DNA from: CAWCUZ01 sp963798795
GTDB taxonomy: Bacteria > Acidobacteriota > Vicinamibacteria > Vicinamibacterales > SCN-69-37
Direction: 5' to 3'
Length of the DNA: 64,000 nucleotides
NCBI GenBank assembly: GCA_963798795.1
Contig: CAWCUZ010000001.1
Coordinates: forward strand, 682,001-746,000
How positions within the stretch are numbered: the first letter of the stretch is position 1; the number at the start of each line of letters is the position of its first letter. A program made the translations under genes and the position numbers. Under the pieces are notes generated by a model, which was given only the letters and a program-made list of their open reading frames with translations, searched no databases and was not told where the DNA came from. Of this stretch, positions 9,559 through 17,941 are shown piece by piece.

Positions 9559-10593
9559 CTAACGTCGAAACGACACAACCGCTCCCCGACCCGGTTCGCG
9601 GCCGGCGACGATGTCGGCCAGGTCCGCGTCCCACGTCTCGAGCGCGTGCCGGACCTCGGCCTCGTAGCCATGCTTGATGTAGTGCCGGGCCGTGACCGTG
9701 TAGCGCGCGTGGTTCAGCGCGCGCCCGATGACTTCCTCGCTGAACCCTCGAGCCGCCAAGCGGGTGCTCACAGTGCGGCGCAGGTCTTTCCACGTGTACG
9801 CGCCACCGTGTATGGCGGAAAGTGCCCGGTGGTCATCGCTCCACTGCGTCAGGCCGGGAAACACGGCGCCGGCATCGGCCGGAACCTCGTCGCGTCGGCG
9901 TTCGAGCAGCGCCAAGGCTGTCGACGGCAGTGGCACGGAGTGCGGTCGACCGTTCTTGGTGCGAGCCCCGGGAAGATGCCAGACGCCCGCCTTCAGGTCG
10001 ACTTCCTCCCAGCGCATGCCCATGACTTCACCGCCCCGTTGCCCGAGCAGGAGCCTGATCTTCATCGCATCCGAGGCCGGTCCCGGTCGCGCCTCGAGTC
10101 CAGCCCACAAGGCGCGCAACTCGTCGTCCGAAAGCACGCGATCCGACGGTCGCTCCCTGAACCGCTTGATCATCCGGGCTGCGGGGTGCGCATCGATCAG
10201 CGACCGGTCCACAGCCACGGTGAAGAGCCTCGAAATGACGGCCTGGACGCGGTTGACGCCAGTGGTCAGTCCCCTGGCCACCAGCGTGTCGAGCAGTTCG
10301 TGCACGTGAGCCCGTGTGATGGCGCGAAGCGGTATCGGCCCCCACGTCGGCAGAAGGTGCCGCCGAGCCATCGCCATGTCGTCGCGCCAGGTCTTCTTCC
10401 GACCTTTGGCAAACGCCTCGTAGAGCCCGACCAGGTCGGCGAACGTGAACGTGGCGCTCGCGCCATCCGCGACGGCTCCTGGAGCAGCCGCTGCCGCTCG
10501 CGCCGCACGCTCTTCCGCTGCCGGGTCGCGCTTCTCGACGGCCGATGACCGATCGCTGAATTCCTGAAACCGCCTTAAGATAGCCTGAAAACA
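9559..10593 (-). pseudogene. Tyrosine recombinase/integrase lacking its start, next to tRNA-Leu
   Basis: The frame is open from inside the gap next to tRNA-Leu to the stop at 9559. There is no ATG, GTG or TTG before the internal ATG at 10375-10377. Upstream of that ATG, 72 in-frame codons encode plausible integrase sequence (VEKRDPAAEERAAR, FTFADLVGLYEAFAKGRKK), so the true N-terminus has been lost. The core-binding domain follows (RRHLLPTWGPIPLRAITRA). The catalytic domain shows Arg in LLLGQRGGEVMGMRWEEV, box II as TWKDLRRTVSTRL with Lys where His is usual, LNHARYTVTARHYIKHGY with the likely nucleophile Tyr, and EVRHALETWDADL. This resembles P4-type phage/island integrases. Its position against the 3' end of a tRNA gene is the classic attachment layout. 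Confidence 0.75.
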
Positions 10594-10594
10594 G

Positions 10595-10681
10595 TGCCGG
10601 GGGTGGGGGTCGAACCCACACGGGCCTTGGGAGCCCTCAGGATTTTAAGTCCTGTGCGTCTGCCAGTTTCGCCACCCCGGC
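10595..10681 (-). tRNA. tRNA-Leu (anticodon UAA)
   Basis: The 87-base minus-strand gene folds into a class II tRNA. The acceptor stem is GCCGGGG with CCCCGGC and discriminator A. The anticodon stem CAGGA/TCCTG encloses CTTAAAA with anticodon TAA. A long variable arm follows, and the T arm is GTGGG-TTCGACC-CCCAC. CCA is not encoded. The integrase remnant begins at its 3' end. Confidence 0.96.
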
Positions 10682-10900
10682 GCGGGTCGGCGGGTGGCTA
10701 GATGGTAGCCCACTGCCCCGCTCTCGCGTCGCCAAGCGTCGCCCGGGTTTCGCCCACGTGCGGGATGACCGCCGGGACATTGGAGCGCTCGTCCGGGAAA
10801 TCGAACGCCGGGGTTGATTTGCCGCCGATCAAAGCGCTGCGCGGCAGGCACGTGGTTTGCTGCCGGTATGGGAGCCAGGGCCCGCCCAAGGGGTTCACCG

Positions 10901-11525
10901 ATGTCGCACGTTCGCTCTTTCCTCTCGTTGGCCGCCCTGGCCTGCAGTGTCCTCACGCCCGGTGTTGCGTTCGCACAGGCGCCGTCACGCGCCGACGTCG
11001 GCGCGCACGTCGCCGTTGTGGCGGCGGCCGGATCGGGCGTCAACACGATCGGCTTCGGCGGCCGCGTGATCGCCCCCGTCTGGCGCGGTGTGGCATTCGA
11101 CGGCGAGCTGACGTTCACACCGCACGACCGGTTCGAGCAGCGATCGGCGAACCCGGCCGGCACGCTGATCCTGCGGGTACGAGCGGCGTCGCGTGGACGG
11201 TCTGGCCGGCGTGCGCGCCGGTGTGAGCACGAGCCGCGTCGGCGTCTACGGCCGCGTCCGGCCGGGATTCTCGTCCCTCGTCGACCGCGGCGTCGGGTGC
11301 ACGGGCCCCGTCTGTCCGCTCGCGCTGATCGCACGACCCGTCTATCACACGGCCTTCGCGCTCGACGTCGGCGGCACCGTCGAGCTGACCATGTCTCCGC
11401 GCACGCTCGTGCGTCTGGACGTCGGCGACCTGATCGTGCGCGAGCGCCAGCCGGCCGGGCCGGGCTGCCAGCGCTGCACCACCCACAACCTGCTCTCACG
11501 CATCGGCATCGGCGTCCGCTTCTGA
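10901..11525 (+). CDS. Exported beta-barrel-like protein with one single-base frameshift
   Basis: ATG 10901 opens a signal peptide, SHVRSFLSLAALACSV then TPGVAFAQA. After it comes an alternating-strand protein (ADVGAHVAVVAAAGSGV, IGFGGRVIAPVWRGVAFD, GELTFTPHDRFEQR) typical of small acidobacterial outer-membrane barrels. The frame changes at about 11176-11179: removing one G from cgggtac restores YERRRVDGLAGVRAGVS and the rest to the stop at 11525. The end, LLSRIGIGVRF, has the terminal aromatic residue expected of a barrel. Repaired length is about 207 residues. I do not recognise a specific function. The lost base sits in a G run, so a sequencing error is likely. Confidence 0.65.
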
Positions 11526-11680
11526 CACGCGCCGGCGACCGCCCACGCGAAGCCATCGCCGGCCGGCGAGGCAGGCCGCGGCCGACCTCGCCCGACCTCG
11601 CCGTTCGTCGACCCCCTGGCGTGGCGGATCGCAGATTCGTGCGCACCGGAGGGGATCGGGCCGTCTGGCATCTCCAGTCG

Positions 11681-11746
11681 TCTGTCGATGGGTCTTGACG
11701 CCGGGGCGGCGGCCGCGTACAGTGCTTCCCATCGCCTATCGATAGG
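11681..11746 (+). promoter_or_regulatory. Sigma-70-type promoter with two dyads, upstream of padR
   Basis: The -35 box TTGACG (11695-11700) and -10 box TACAGT (11718-11723) are 17 bp apart. The perfect 12-bp palindrome CCTATCGATAGG (11735-11746) lies just after the expected transcription start and overlaps the AGGAG ribosome site of padR. A weaker copy, tctgtcgatggg (11681-11692), lies immediately upstream of the -35 box, 54 bp away centre to centre. Both are candidate operators for autoregulation by the PadR protein. Confidence 0.6.
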
Positions 11747-11755
11747 AGTCGCCGC

Positions 11756-12094
11756 ATGGGCTTGACCAATACCGCGCCCGACCTGCTGCCGGGCACGCTC
11801 GATCTGCTGATCCTGCGCACGCTCGTCAAAGCGCCGCTGCACGGATACGGCATCGCCCAGCGGCTGCGCGTGGTCTCGGAAGACGTGCTGCAGGTCGGCG
11901 AAAGCTCCCTCTATCCCGGGCTCCAGCGGCTCCTGCTCAACGGCTGGGTCAAGGCCGAATGGGGTGCGTCCGAAAACAACCGCCGCGCGCGCTACTACAC
12001 GCTCACCGCCGCCGGCCGCCGGCGGCTCACCGCTGAACGCGCCGGTTTCGAACGTATGGTCGGCGCCATTGCGCGCGTGCTCGAGCGGGCCTAG
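11756..12094 (+). CDS. PadR family transcriptional regulator
   Basis: This 112-residue protein is a winged-helix PadR repressor. It reads LLPGTLDLLILRTLVKAPLH near residues 10-29, HGYGIAQRL as the recognition-helix region, then VGESSLYPGLQRLLLNGWVK and RRARYYTLTAAGRRRL. It belongs to the short subfamily with a reduced C-terminal dimer helix, which in Acidobacteria sits in front of orphan ABC permeases. Its stop is 4 bases before the GTG of the permease, so the two form one transcript. A promoter and a perfect dyad overlap its leader, which suggests autorepression. The inducing ligand is unknown. Confidence 0.93.
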   Translation: MGLTNTAPDLLPGTLDLLILRTLVKAPLHGYGIAQRLRVVSEDVLQVGESSLYPGLQRLLLNGWVKAEWGASENNRRARYYTLTAAGRRRLTAERAGFERMVGAIARVLERA

Positions 12095-12098
12095 GACC

Positions 12099-14756
12099 GT
12101 GAACAGCGTCCTGCGCCGTGTGGCCGGATGGTTCTCGTCGCGCCGCCGCGACAGGTCGCTCGCCGAGGAACTCGAGACCCACCGCGCGATGCTCCAGGCC
12201 GATCTCGAGGCCCGAGGCCAGGCGCCCGCCGACGCGCCAGCCGAGAGCCGCCGCCTGATGGGCAACCTGCGCCTGGTCCGTGACGACGCGCGCGACGTGT
12301 GGATCGTGGCGGCCATCGACGACGTCTGGCGGGAGATCCGGCACGCGGCGCGCGGCCTTCGGCGCGAGCCCACGTTCGCACTCACCGCCATCGCCACGCT
12401 GGCTCTCGGCATGGCCACCACGACGACCGTCTTCAGCGTGGTGGATTCCGAGCTGTGGCGGCCGCTCCCCTACCCGCATCCGCATGAACTCGTGGTCGCC
12501 TACACCCGGGCGCCGAACGACCGGGCCCGGATCGACCCGCTCACGCCGGCCAATCTCGAGGCCTGGCGCGGCGCCGCGCCGGCGTTCGCCGATCTCGCGG
12601 GCGTCGGCAACACGCTCCGCCAGGTCCTCCGCCTGGACGTGGCCGACTCGGTGCTGGTCACCGACGTGACCGCCAACTACTTCTCGACGCTCGGCCGGCC
12701 GGCAATCGCCGGGCGGACGTTCACCGAAGACGACGCCCGCGGCGCCCGCACCGCGGTCCTGACCGACCGCGCGTGGACGCGGCTGTTTCATGACGACCCG
12801 TCGGTGGTGGGACGGACGCTCACGGTCGACGGCGCGCCCGTGGCGGTCGTCGGCATTGTCCGGGCCGACGATTCGCTCGGGGTCGAGGACACCAATCTGT
12901 TCGTCCCCGTCGAATCCGGCGTCGGACCGCCACGGCTGTTCGGGTCAATCGGCCGGCTTCGCGCCGGCGCCACCGCGGGCGTCGCGCGGGCGCAACTCGA
13001 GGCGGCTGAGGCGCGACGGGTCGAACGCGGCGAGATCGACCGGCGCGACCACCGCGTCTTCGTCGAAGATCTGCGCGAGTACTTCACCTACTCCGACTGG
13101 CGCACGCTGTACCTCTTCCTGGGAGCATCGCTGGCGGTGCTGCTCCTCGCGGCGGTCAACGTCGCGACGCTCCTGCTCGGCCGCGCGTTCCGCCGGACGA
13201 CTGAATTCGCGCTGCGCGGCGCGCTCGGCGGCGGCCGGGCCGCGCTCGTGCGCCAACTGACGGTCGAGAGCGCCGTGCTGTCCGCCCCGGGCGCCATCGC
13301 CGGAATCGTGCTTTCGATCTGGGCGGTCCGCGTGTTCGCCTCGGCGGCCCCGGAGGACCTGCTGACGCACGGCACGACGATCCCCGTCGACCTCCGGGTC
13401 TGGCTGTTCGCGGCCGGCGCCACGGCGCTCAACGCGCTGGTATTCGCAATGCTGCCCCTGCTCCTCACGCGGCGCCTGGATCTCGTTCAGGGGCTCGGCC
13501 CCGGGCGACGGACGAGCGCGTCGGCGGCGGAAGGCCGCCTGCGGCGGATGCTGCTCGTCGGCCAGATCGCGTTGACCGTGGTGCTCCTCGCAGCCGCGGG
13601 CCTCTTCGTCAAGAGCTTCGTCCGGCTGACGCACACGCCGCTCGGCTTCAATCCGTCGAACGCGGTCGCCCTGCACGCCACACTCAGCGGACCGCGCTAC
13701 GCCACGGACGATGCCGTGCGCGCGTACGCGGACACCTTGGTCGATCACGCGCGGGCGCTCCCGGGAGTGACCGTCGCGTCGATCGGCACCTCGTCACCGC
13801 TGGGCAGCGGTCCGCTGGCGTTCGTCGCGCGGCCGGACCGGCCCGCGCCGCGCCCCAGCGAGGAGACGGAGGCCATCCTTCGCGCCGTGGGCCCTGACTA
13901 CTTCCGCACGGTCGGCGTCCGCATCGACAAAGGACGGGCCTTCCTGGCCGGCGACCGCCCCACCGCGCCGCGCGTCGGCATCGTCAACGAGACGCTCGCG
14001 CGCGAGCTCTTCGGCGCGAACGAAGTGATCGGGCGCGACGTGGCGATCCTGCCGCACGCGCACACGCTCTGGAAATGGCCCGGACCGCTCGGAATCGTCG
14101 GCGTCGCCTCGAACGTGAAAGAGATCGGTGTCAACGAAGTGGCGTTCGGCGACGTCTACGTCCCGTTCGCGCAAGCCCCGCTGCCGCGCGTCGAGCTCGT
14201 CGTCCGCACGGCCGTGCCGCCCGAGGGCGTCGCGGGTGCGCTGCGGCGGGCGGCGGCGCTCGTCGACCCGGCGATTCCCATCACGAGCGTCGCGACGCTC
14301 TCCCACCGGGTCGACACTGCGCTCCAGGGCAATCGCTTCAACCTGGTCCTCGTGTCGAGCTTCGCCGCCGTGGCGCTCCTGCTCGCGGCGATCGGCATCT
14401 ACGGCACCGTGGCGTACGACGTGCAGGCGCGCACCCGGGAGTTCGGCGTCCGGCTGGCGCTCGGGGCACGGCCCCGCCGGCTCGTCGGCTCCGCGCTCTG
14501 GCAGGCGAGCCGGGCCGGCCTTGCGGGCGGTGCCATCGGCCTGGCCGCCGCGCTCGGGATCGCCCGCGCGCTCGGCGACGCGCTGTACCTCGTGCCGCAG
14601 GCCCACAACGGCCTGCTGTATCGCGTGTCCACGACCGACCCGGCCACGCTGTCCGCGGCGTTCGCCGGCATCGTGCTCGTGGCGCTCGTGGCCGGTCTCG
14701 TTCCGGCGCGCCGGGTCGCGGGCGTCGATCCGGTCGAAGCGCTCAGAAACGAGTGA
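12099..14756 (+). CDS. ADOP-type ABC transporter permease, duplicated FtsX/MacB domains
   Basis: The GTG start at 12099 gives 885 residues. Residues 20-60 form the N-terminal prefix (LAEELETHRAMLQADLEARG), followed by the first membrane helix at about 93-115. Two tandem MacB periplasmic-core plus FtsX units follow. The first has ANYFSTLGRPAIAGRTFTE and FVPVESGVGPP, then helices LFLGASLAVLLLAAVNVATL and FALRGALGGGRAALVRQL. The second has RMLLVGQIALTVVLLAAAG, PDYFRTVGVRIDKGRAF, FAAVALLLAAIGIYGTVAY, FGVRLALGARPRRLV and ends VEALRNE. Such permeases need an ATPase, but none is encoded nearby. The PadR gene immediately upstream likely controls it. Substrate is unknown; export of lipids, peptides or drugs is possible by analogy with MacB. 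Confidence 0.92.
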   Translation: MNSVLRRVAGWFSSRRRDRSLAEELETHRAMLQADLEARGQAPADAPAESRRLMGNLRLVRDDARDVWIVAAIDDVWREIRHAARGLRREPTFALTAIATLALGMATTTTVFSVVDSELWRPLPYPHPHELVVAYTRAPNDRARIDPLTPANLEAWRGAAPAFADLAGVGNTLRQVLRLDVADSVLVTDVTANYFSTLGRPAIAGRTFTEDDARGARTAVLTDRAWTRLFHDDPSVVGRTLTVDGAPVAVVGIVRADDSLGVEDTNLFVPVESGVGPPRLFGSIGRLRAGATAGVARAQLEAAEARRVERGEIDRRDHRVFVEDLREYFTYSDWRTLYLFLGASLAVLLLAAVNVATLLLGRAFRRTTEFALRGALGGGRAALVRQLTVESAVLSAPGAIAGIVLSIWAVRVFASAAPEDLLTHGTTIPVDLRVWLFAAGATALNALVFAMLPLLLTRRLDLVQGLGPGRRTSASAAEGRLRRMLLVGQIALTVVLLAAAGLFVKSFVRLTHTPLGFNPSNAVALHATLSGPRYATDDAVRAYADTLVDHARALPGVTVASIGTSSPLGSGPLAFVARPDRPAPRPSEETEAILRAVGPDYFRTVGVRIDKGRAFLAGDRPTAPRVGIVNETLARELFGANEVIGRDVAILPHAHTLWKWPGPLGIVGVASNVKEIGVNEVAFGDVYVPFAQAPLPRVELVVRTAVPPEGVAGALRRAAALVDPAIPITSVATLSHRVDTALQGNRFNLVLVSSFAAVALLLAAIGIYGTVAYDVQARTREFGVRLALGARPRRLVGSALWQASRAGLAGGAIGLAAALGIARALGDALYLVPQAHNGLLYRVSTTDPATLSAAFAGIVLVALVAGLVPARRVAGVDPVEALRNE

Positions 14757-14771
14757 CGCCCCAGGCTCGTC

Positions 14772-14791
14772 CCCGGGTCTGAAGACCCGGG
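14772..14791. repeat. Short palindromic repeat, copy 1
   Basis: The 20-bp sequence is CCCGGGTCT, loop GA, AGACCCGGG, followed by gctccg. The same element recurs at 25594 and 53064. It lies just after the permease stop and could end transcription. Confidence 0.75.
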
Positions 14792-14807
14792 CTCCGTGGT
14801 GATGGGC

Positions 14808-15173
14808 TCAGTGAATCGTCGAGCCGCCGAGCGTCGCGCGCTCGGCGCGCAGGACGCGGCCGATCAGCCCGTCGAGCTGCTCCTGCCCCACGGCGAACGG
14901 GCCGGCCACCGCGGCGCCCATCGGGATCTCGATCGCAATCACGACCTCGTCGCCCTCGGGCTCGACGATCCAGCTGAACCCGCGCAGGGCCACCGCGCGA
15001 TCGGCCGGCGCGTCGGGATGCTCGGCGCGATCGATGGCCCGCAGGATCTCCACCAGCACGTCGTGCACGGCCGCTTCGGACCAGGTCGCGGGCTCGCCGT
15101 GCGGCACGGACACGGCTTCCGTCACCGCGAAATCGCGGCCCTTCAGAACCACCTCGATGTTGAATATGTGCAT
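14808..15173 (-). CDS. Uncharacterised 121-residue protein
   Basis: I do not recognise the family. The start at ATG 15171-15173 (MHIFNIEVVLKGRDFAV) avoids overlap with the downstream end of the DUF255 gene on the same strand; a longer frame upstream is possible but reads like non-coding sequence. The protein is acidic in the middle (VHDVLVEILRAIDRAEHP) and has an alternating hydrophobic strand VALRGFSWIVEPEGDEVVIAIEIPMGAAV. No signal peptide or membrane helix is visible. It follows the DUF255 gene by 28 bases on the same strand, so the two may be cotranscribed. The 3' end faces the permease gene, with a short palindrome between them. Confidence 0.6.
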   Translation of the reverse strand: MHIFNIEVVLKGRDFAVTEAVSVPHGEPATWSEAAVHDVLVEILRAIDRAEHPDAPADRAVALRGFSWIVEPEGDEVVIAIEIPMGAAVAGPFAVGQEQLDGLIGRVLRAERATLGGSTIH

Positions 15174-15201
15174 GGCTGTGTGTCGTCGCGCGCGCCGAAC
15201 G

Positions 15202-17373
15202 CTACAGGATAACGGGTTGGGCGACGGCGTCCAACTGCTCGGTGAGGACGCTCGCACTCGTCACAGGCGCCTGGCACGCGAAGGCCTCACAGCGATACGC
15301 CGTCGGCCGGCCGTCCCGCTGCGCGAACGCGGCCGCCCACGGCAACTGCTCCACCAGCCCCGCGTCGGCGCGATCGGCTGGAATCGGGATCTGAACCAGC
15401 CACGGTCGATAGCCGTCCGCCACCGCGCGCTCGAGCGCCATCGTCGCTTCGCTGTCGCGCGGTCCGACGATGGCCATCTGCCCGGTGCGGGCGTGCCAGG
15501 CTGCGACGTTGGCCAGCATGAACGGCATGACCCGAGCGACCCGGCCCATGGCGGGGCCGTAGCGCTCGAGGGTCCGGCGCGCGAGATCGGCGGGTCGCGG
15601 ATCAAAGACCAGGTGCGCAAGCGTCAGGAGGTTCTGCACGGTCACCGACGCCGCCGCAGGTTCGGCACCGTCATAGTCCTCCTTCAACCGGAGCAGGACA
15701 GACGCATCGTCGCCGGCCGTGCTGAACCACCCGCCGTCGTGCGGATCGCGAAAGCGCTCCACCTGCCGATCCGTCAGCTCGCGTGCCCACGACAGCCAGC
15801 GCGCCGCGCCGGTGGCCTGGAACAGTTCCAGCAGTCCCCAGATGAGACACGCATAGTCCTCGCAGAAGGCGTCGATGCCGGCTTCGCCGTCGCGGTACCG
15901 ACGCAGCAGCCGGCGGTCGGCCGATCGCCAGAGGTGCGCCTCGACGAACCCGGCCGCGCGCTCCGCCATATGCAACCAGTCGCCGCGCCGGGGGCTGGCC
16001 ACGAGCACGCGCGCCGCACGGGCGCACGCGGCCATCATGAGGCCGTTCCAGGCGGTGATGATCTTATCGTCCAGGTGCGGCCGCGGCCTCGCGGTCCGCG
16101 CGTCGAACAACGTCTGCCGGGCCCGCGCGAGGAGGCCCATGACGTCGGGGAGCGTCCGGCCGGACCGCGCCGCCACGTCTTCGATCGCCTGCGAGACGTA
16201 CAGGATGTTCCGTCCGCGGAACTCCCCCTGCGGATCCGCCGGCGCATTGCCATCGTCCTGGATTCCGAACCGGCGCCGGATGACGTCGGCCTCGTCGCCG
16301 AACAACCGATCGATCTCTGCCGCGGTCCAGACGTAGAACGCGCCTTCGCGCTTCTCGGCGTGGGCGCCCGCGGGCGCGTCCGGGTCGGCCGAGTCGGCGT
16401 CCTCTGCCGAGTAAAAGCCGCCGTCGGGCGACGTCAGGTCGCGGCGGACGTAGTCGAGGGTGTCTTCCGCGACCGCCGCATAGAACGGATCGCCGCTCGC
16501 CTGCGCCGCCTCCAGGCACGCGATCGCGATCTGGGCCTGGTCGTAGAGCATCTTCTCGAAATGCGGCACGCGCCATTCGGCGTCGACCGAGTAGCGATGA
16601 AACCCGCCGCCGACGTGGTCGCGCACGCCGCCGAGCGCCATCGCGCGCAGCGTGTCGACCGCCATCTGGCGGGCGAGGTGGTTGCGCGTCAGCGCAAACG
16701 CGCGCAGCAGGAAGATCAACTCCGAGGGCCGCGGGAACTTCGGCGCGCCGCCGAATCCTCCGTGGCGCCGATCGAACGCTTCCCCGAACGCCGCCACCCC
16801 CGCGTCGACGGCGCTTCGATCCGCCACCGGTGCGCGCTCGCGGGCGCCGTCGGCCGGCCGCTCGTCGGTCCCGGTCGCTTCGCGGAGCCGACCGACCAGC
16901 GCGTCGGCCGATTCGCGAATGCGGTCACGGCCATCGCCCCAGGCGCTGGTGATCTGCGTCAGGACCTCCGGAAACCCGGGGCGACCCCACTGCGCCGCCG
17001 GAGGGAAGTACGTCCCGCCGAAGAACGGCTTCAGATCGGGCGTCAAAAAGACGCTCATCGGCCAGCCGCCCGCGCCGGTCGTGGCCTGGACGAACGTCAT
17101 GTACACGCGATCGAGATCGGGCCGCTCCTCGCGGTCCACCTTGATCGACACGAATCCGCGGTTGAGCTGCTCGGCAATGGACGCGTCCTCGAACGACTCG
17201 CGCTCCATCACGTGGCACCAGTGGCAAGTCGAGTAGCCAATCGACAGAAAAATCGGCCGGTCTTCCTGCCGGGCGACCGCGAACGCTTCCTCGCCCCACG
17301 GATACCAGTCCACCGGGTTGTTCGCATGCTGCAGCAGATACGGACTTCGCTCTCCCGCCAGCCGATTGGGCAT
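15202..17373 (-). CDS. DUF255/YyaL thioredoxin-fold protein
   Basis: At 723 residues this matches the bacterial YyaL/SPATA20 family in length and layout. The N-terminal thioredoxin-like domain opens RLAGERSPYLLQHANNPVDW and has the redox motif CHWCHVM (Cys50 and Cys53), then FVSIKVDREERPDLDRVYM and TGAGGWPMSVFLTP, and FFGGTYFPP. The remaining 550 residues form the (alpha/alpha)6-barrel type region, with GGFHRYSVDAEWRVPHFEKM, LYDQAQIAIACLEA, DDKIITAWNGLMM and DGGWFSTAGDDA. The biochemical role of the family is not settled; a redox or N-acylglucosamine-epimerase-like activity has been proposed. It is divergent from the DJ-1-like gene, with only 13 bases between the starts. Confidence 0.9.
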   Translation of the reverse strand: MPNRLAGERSPYLLQHANNPVDWYPWGEEAFAVARQEDRPIFLSIGYSTCHWCHVMERESFEDASIAEQLNRGFVSIKVDREERPDLDRVYMTFVQATTGAGGWPMSVFLTPDLKPFFGGTYFPPAAQWGRPGFPEVLTQITSAWGDGRDRIRESADALVGRLREATGTDERPADGARERAPVADRSAVDAGVAAFGEAFDRRHGGFGGAPKFPRPSELIFLLRAFALTRNHLARQMAVDTLRAMALGGVRDHVGGGFHRYSVDAEWRVPHFEKMLYDQAQIAIACLEAAQASGDPFYAAVAEDTLDYVRRDLTSPDGGFYSAEDADSADPDAPAGAHAEKREGAFYVWTAAEIDRLFGDEADVIRRRFGIQDDGNAPADPQGEFRGRNILYVSQAIEDVAARSGRTLPDVMGLLARARQTLFDARTARPRPHLDDKIITAWNGLMMAACARAARVLVASPRRGDWLHMAERAAGFVEAHLWRSADRRLLRRYRDGEAGIDAFCEDYACLIWGLLELFQATGAARWLSWARELTDRQVERFRDPHDGGWFSTAGDDASVLLRLKEDYDGAEPAAASVTVQNLLTLAHLVFDPRPADLARRTLERYGPAMGRVARVMPFMLANVAAWHARTGQMAIVGPRDSEATMALERAVADGYRPWLVQIPIPADRADAGLVEQLPWAAAFAQRDGRPTAYRCEAFACQAPVTSASVLTEQLDAVAQPVIL

Positions 17374-17386
17374 ACTTCATAGTGCC

Positions 17387-17941
17387 ATGAAGCCTGCCGC
17401 CCTGCTGCTCGCCGACGGCTTCGATGCCGCCACCGTGACCGCGATTCGCGAAGCGCTGGCCGCCGCCGGCATCGACGTGGTCCTCGTCGGCGCGACGGCA
17501 GGTGCCGTCTATCGCGACACCCGAGGCGAGGTCGAGTTGGCCGCCTCGGTGGCAGCCGGCCGCGTTCGGGCGGCCGACTTCGGCGCGGTCGTGATTCCGG
17601 CCGGCCAGGCGGCGGATCGGATGCGGCTGCGCCATGCCCTGGTGGACCTGGTCGCCGCGGCCGCCGATGCGGGCGTGCTCGTCGCCGCCATCGGCCATGG
17701 TCCGCAGCTGCTGATCTCGGCACGCTGCGTCCGGGGCCGGACGCTCACCTGCTGGCCCTCGATTGCCGTCGACGTGACCAACGCCGGCGGGCGGTACGTG
17801 GATCGGCCGGTCGTCCGCGACGGCAATCTGATCACGTCGCGGAAGACCGACGACGTGGACGGGTTCGCCGGGACGCTGATCCAGGCGCTGGCCGAGCGCG
17901 CCGACGGGGCCGATCAGTCGACGCGCCGCAATCGCGCGTAG
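17387..17941 (+). CDS. DJ-1/PfpI family protein lacking the catalytic cysteine
   Basis: This 184-residue protein has the DJ-1/PfpI flavodoxin-like fold: KPAALLLADGFDAATVTA, VVLVGATAGAVYRDTRGE, DFGAVVIPAGQAADRMR and TCWPSIAVDVTNAGGRYVD with VVRDGNLITSRKTDD near the end. The nucleophile-elbow motif, usually AICHGPQ, reads AAIGHGPQLLIS, so the cysteine is replaced by Gly103 while His104 remains. Peptidase, deglycase or glyoxalase chemistry that depends on the thiol is therefore unlikely. The acidic residue of the first loop is also altered (ADGFDA). The 3' end overlaps the YihY gene by 28 bases on opposite strands. It may keep a structural or binding role, or the substitution may be a local base error. 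Confidence 0.85.
   Translation: MKPAALLLADGFDAATVTAIREALAAAGIDVVLVGATAGAVYRDTRGEVELAASVAAGRVRAADFGAVVIPAGQAADRMRLRHALVDLVAAAADAGVLVAAIGHGPQLLISARCVRGRTLTCWPSIAVDVTNAGGRYVDRPVVRDGNLITSRKTDDVDGFAGTLIQALAERADGADQSTRRNRA

Noticed and set aside
9210..9671. A 153-codon minus-strand open frame between the transposase and integrase
   Set aside because: It overlaps the integrase end in another frame and shows no domain; likely chance.
15034..17382. A 782-codon open frame on the plus strand
   Set aside because: It is the antisense of the DUF255 gene and its translation shows only His/Arg/Pro-rich sequence.
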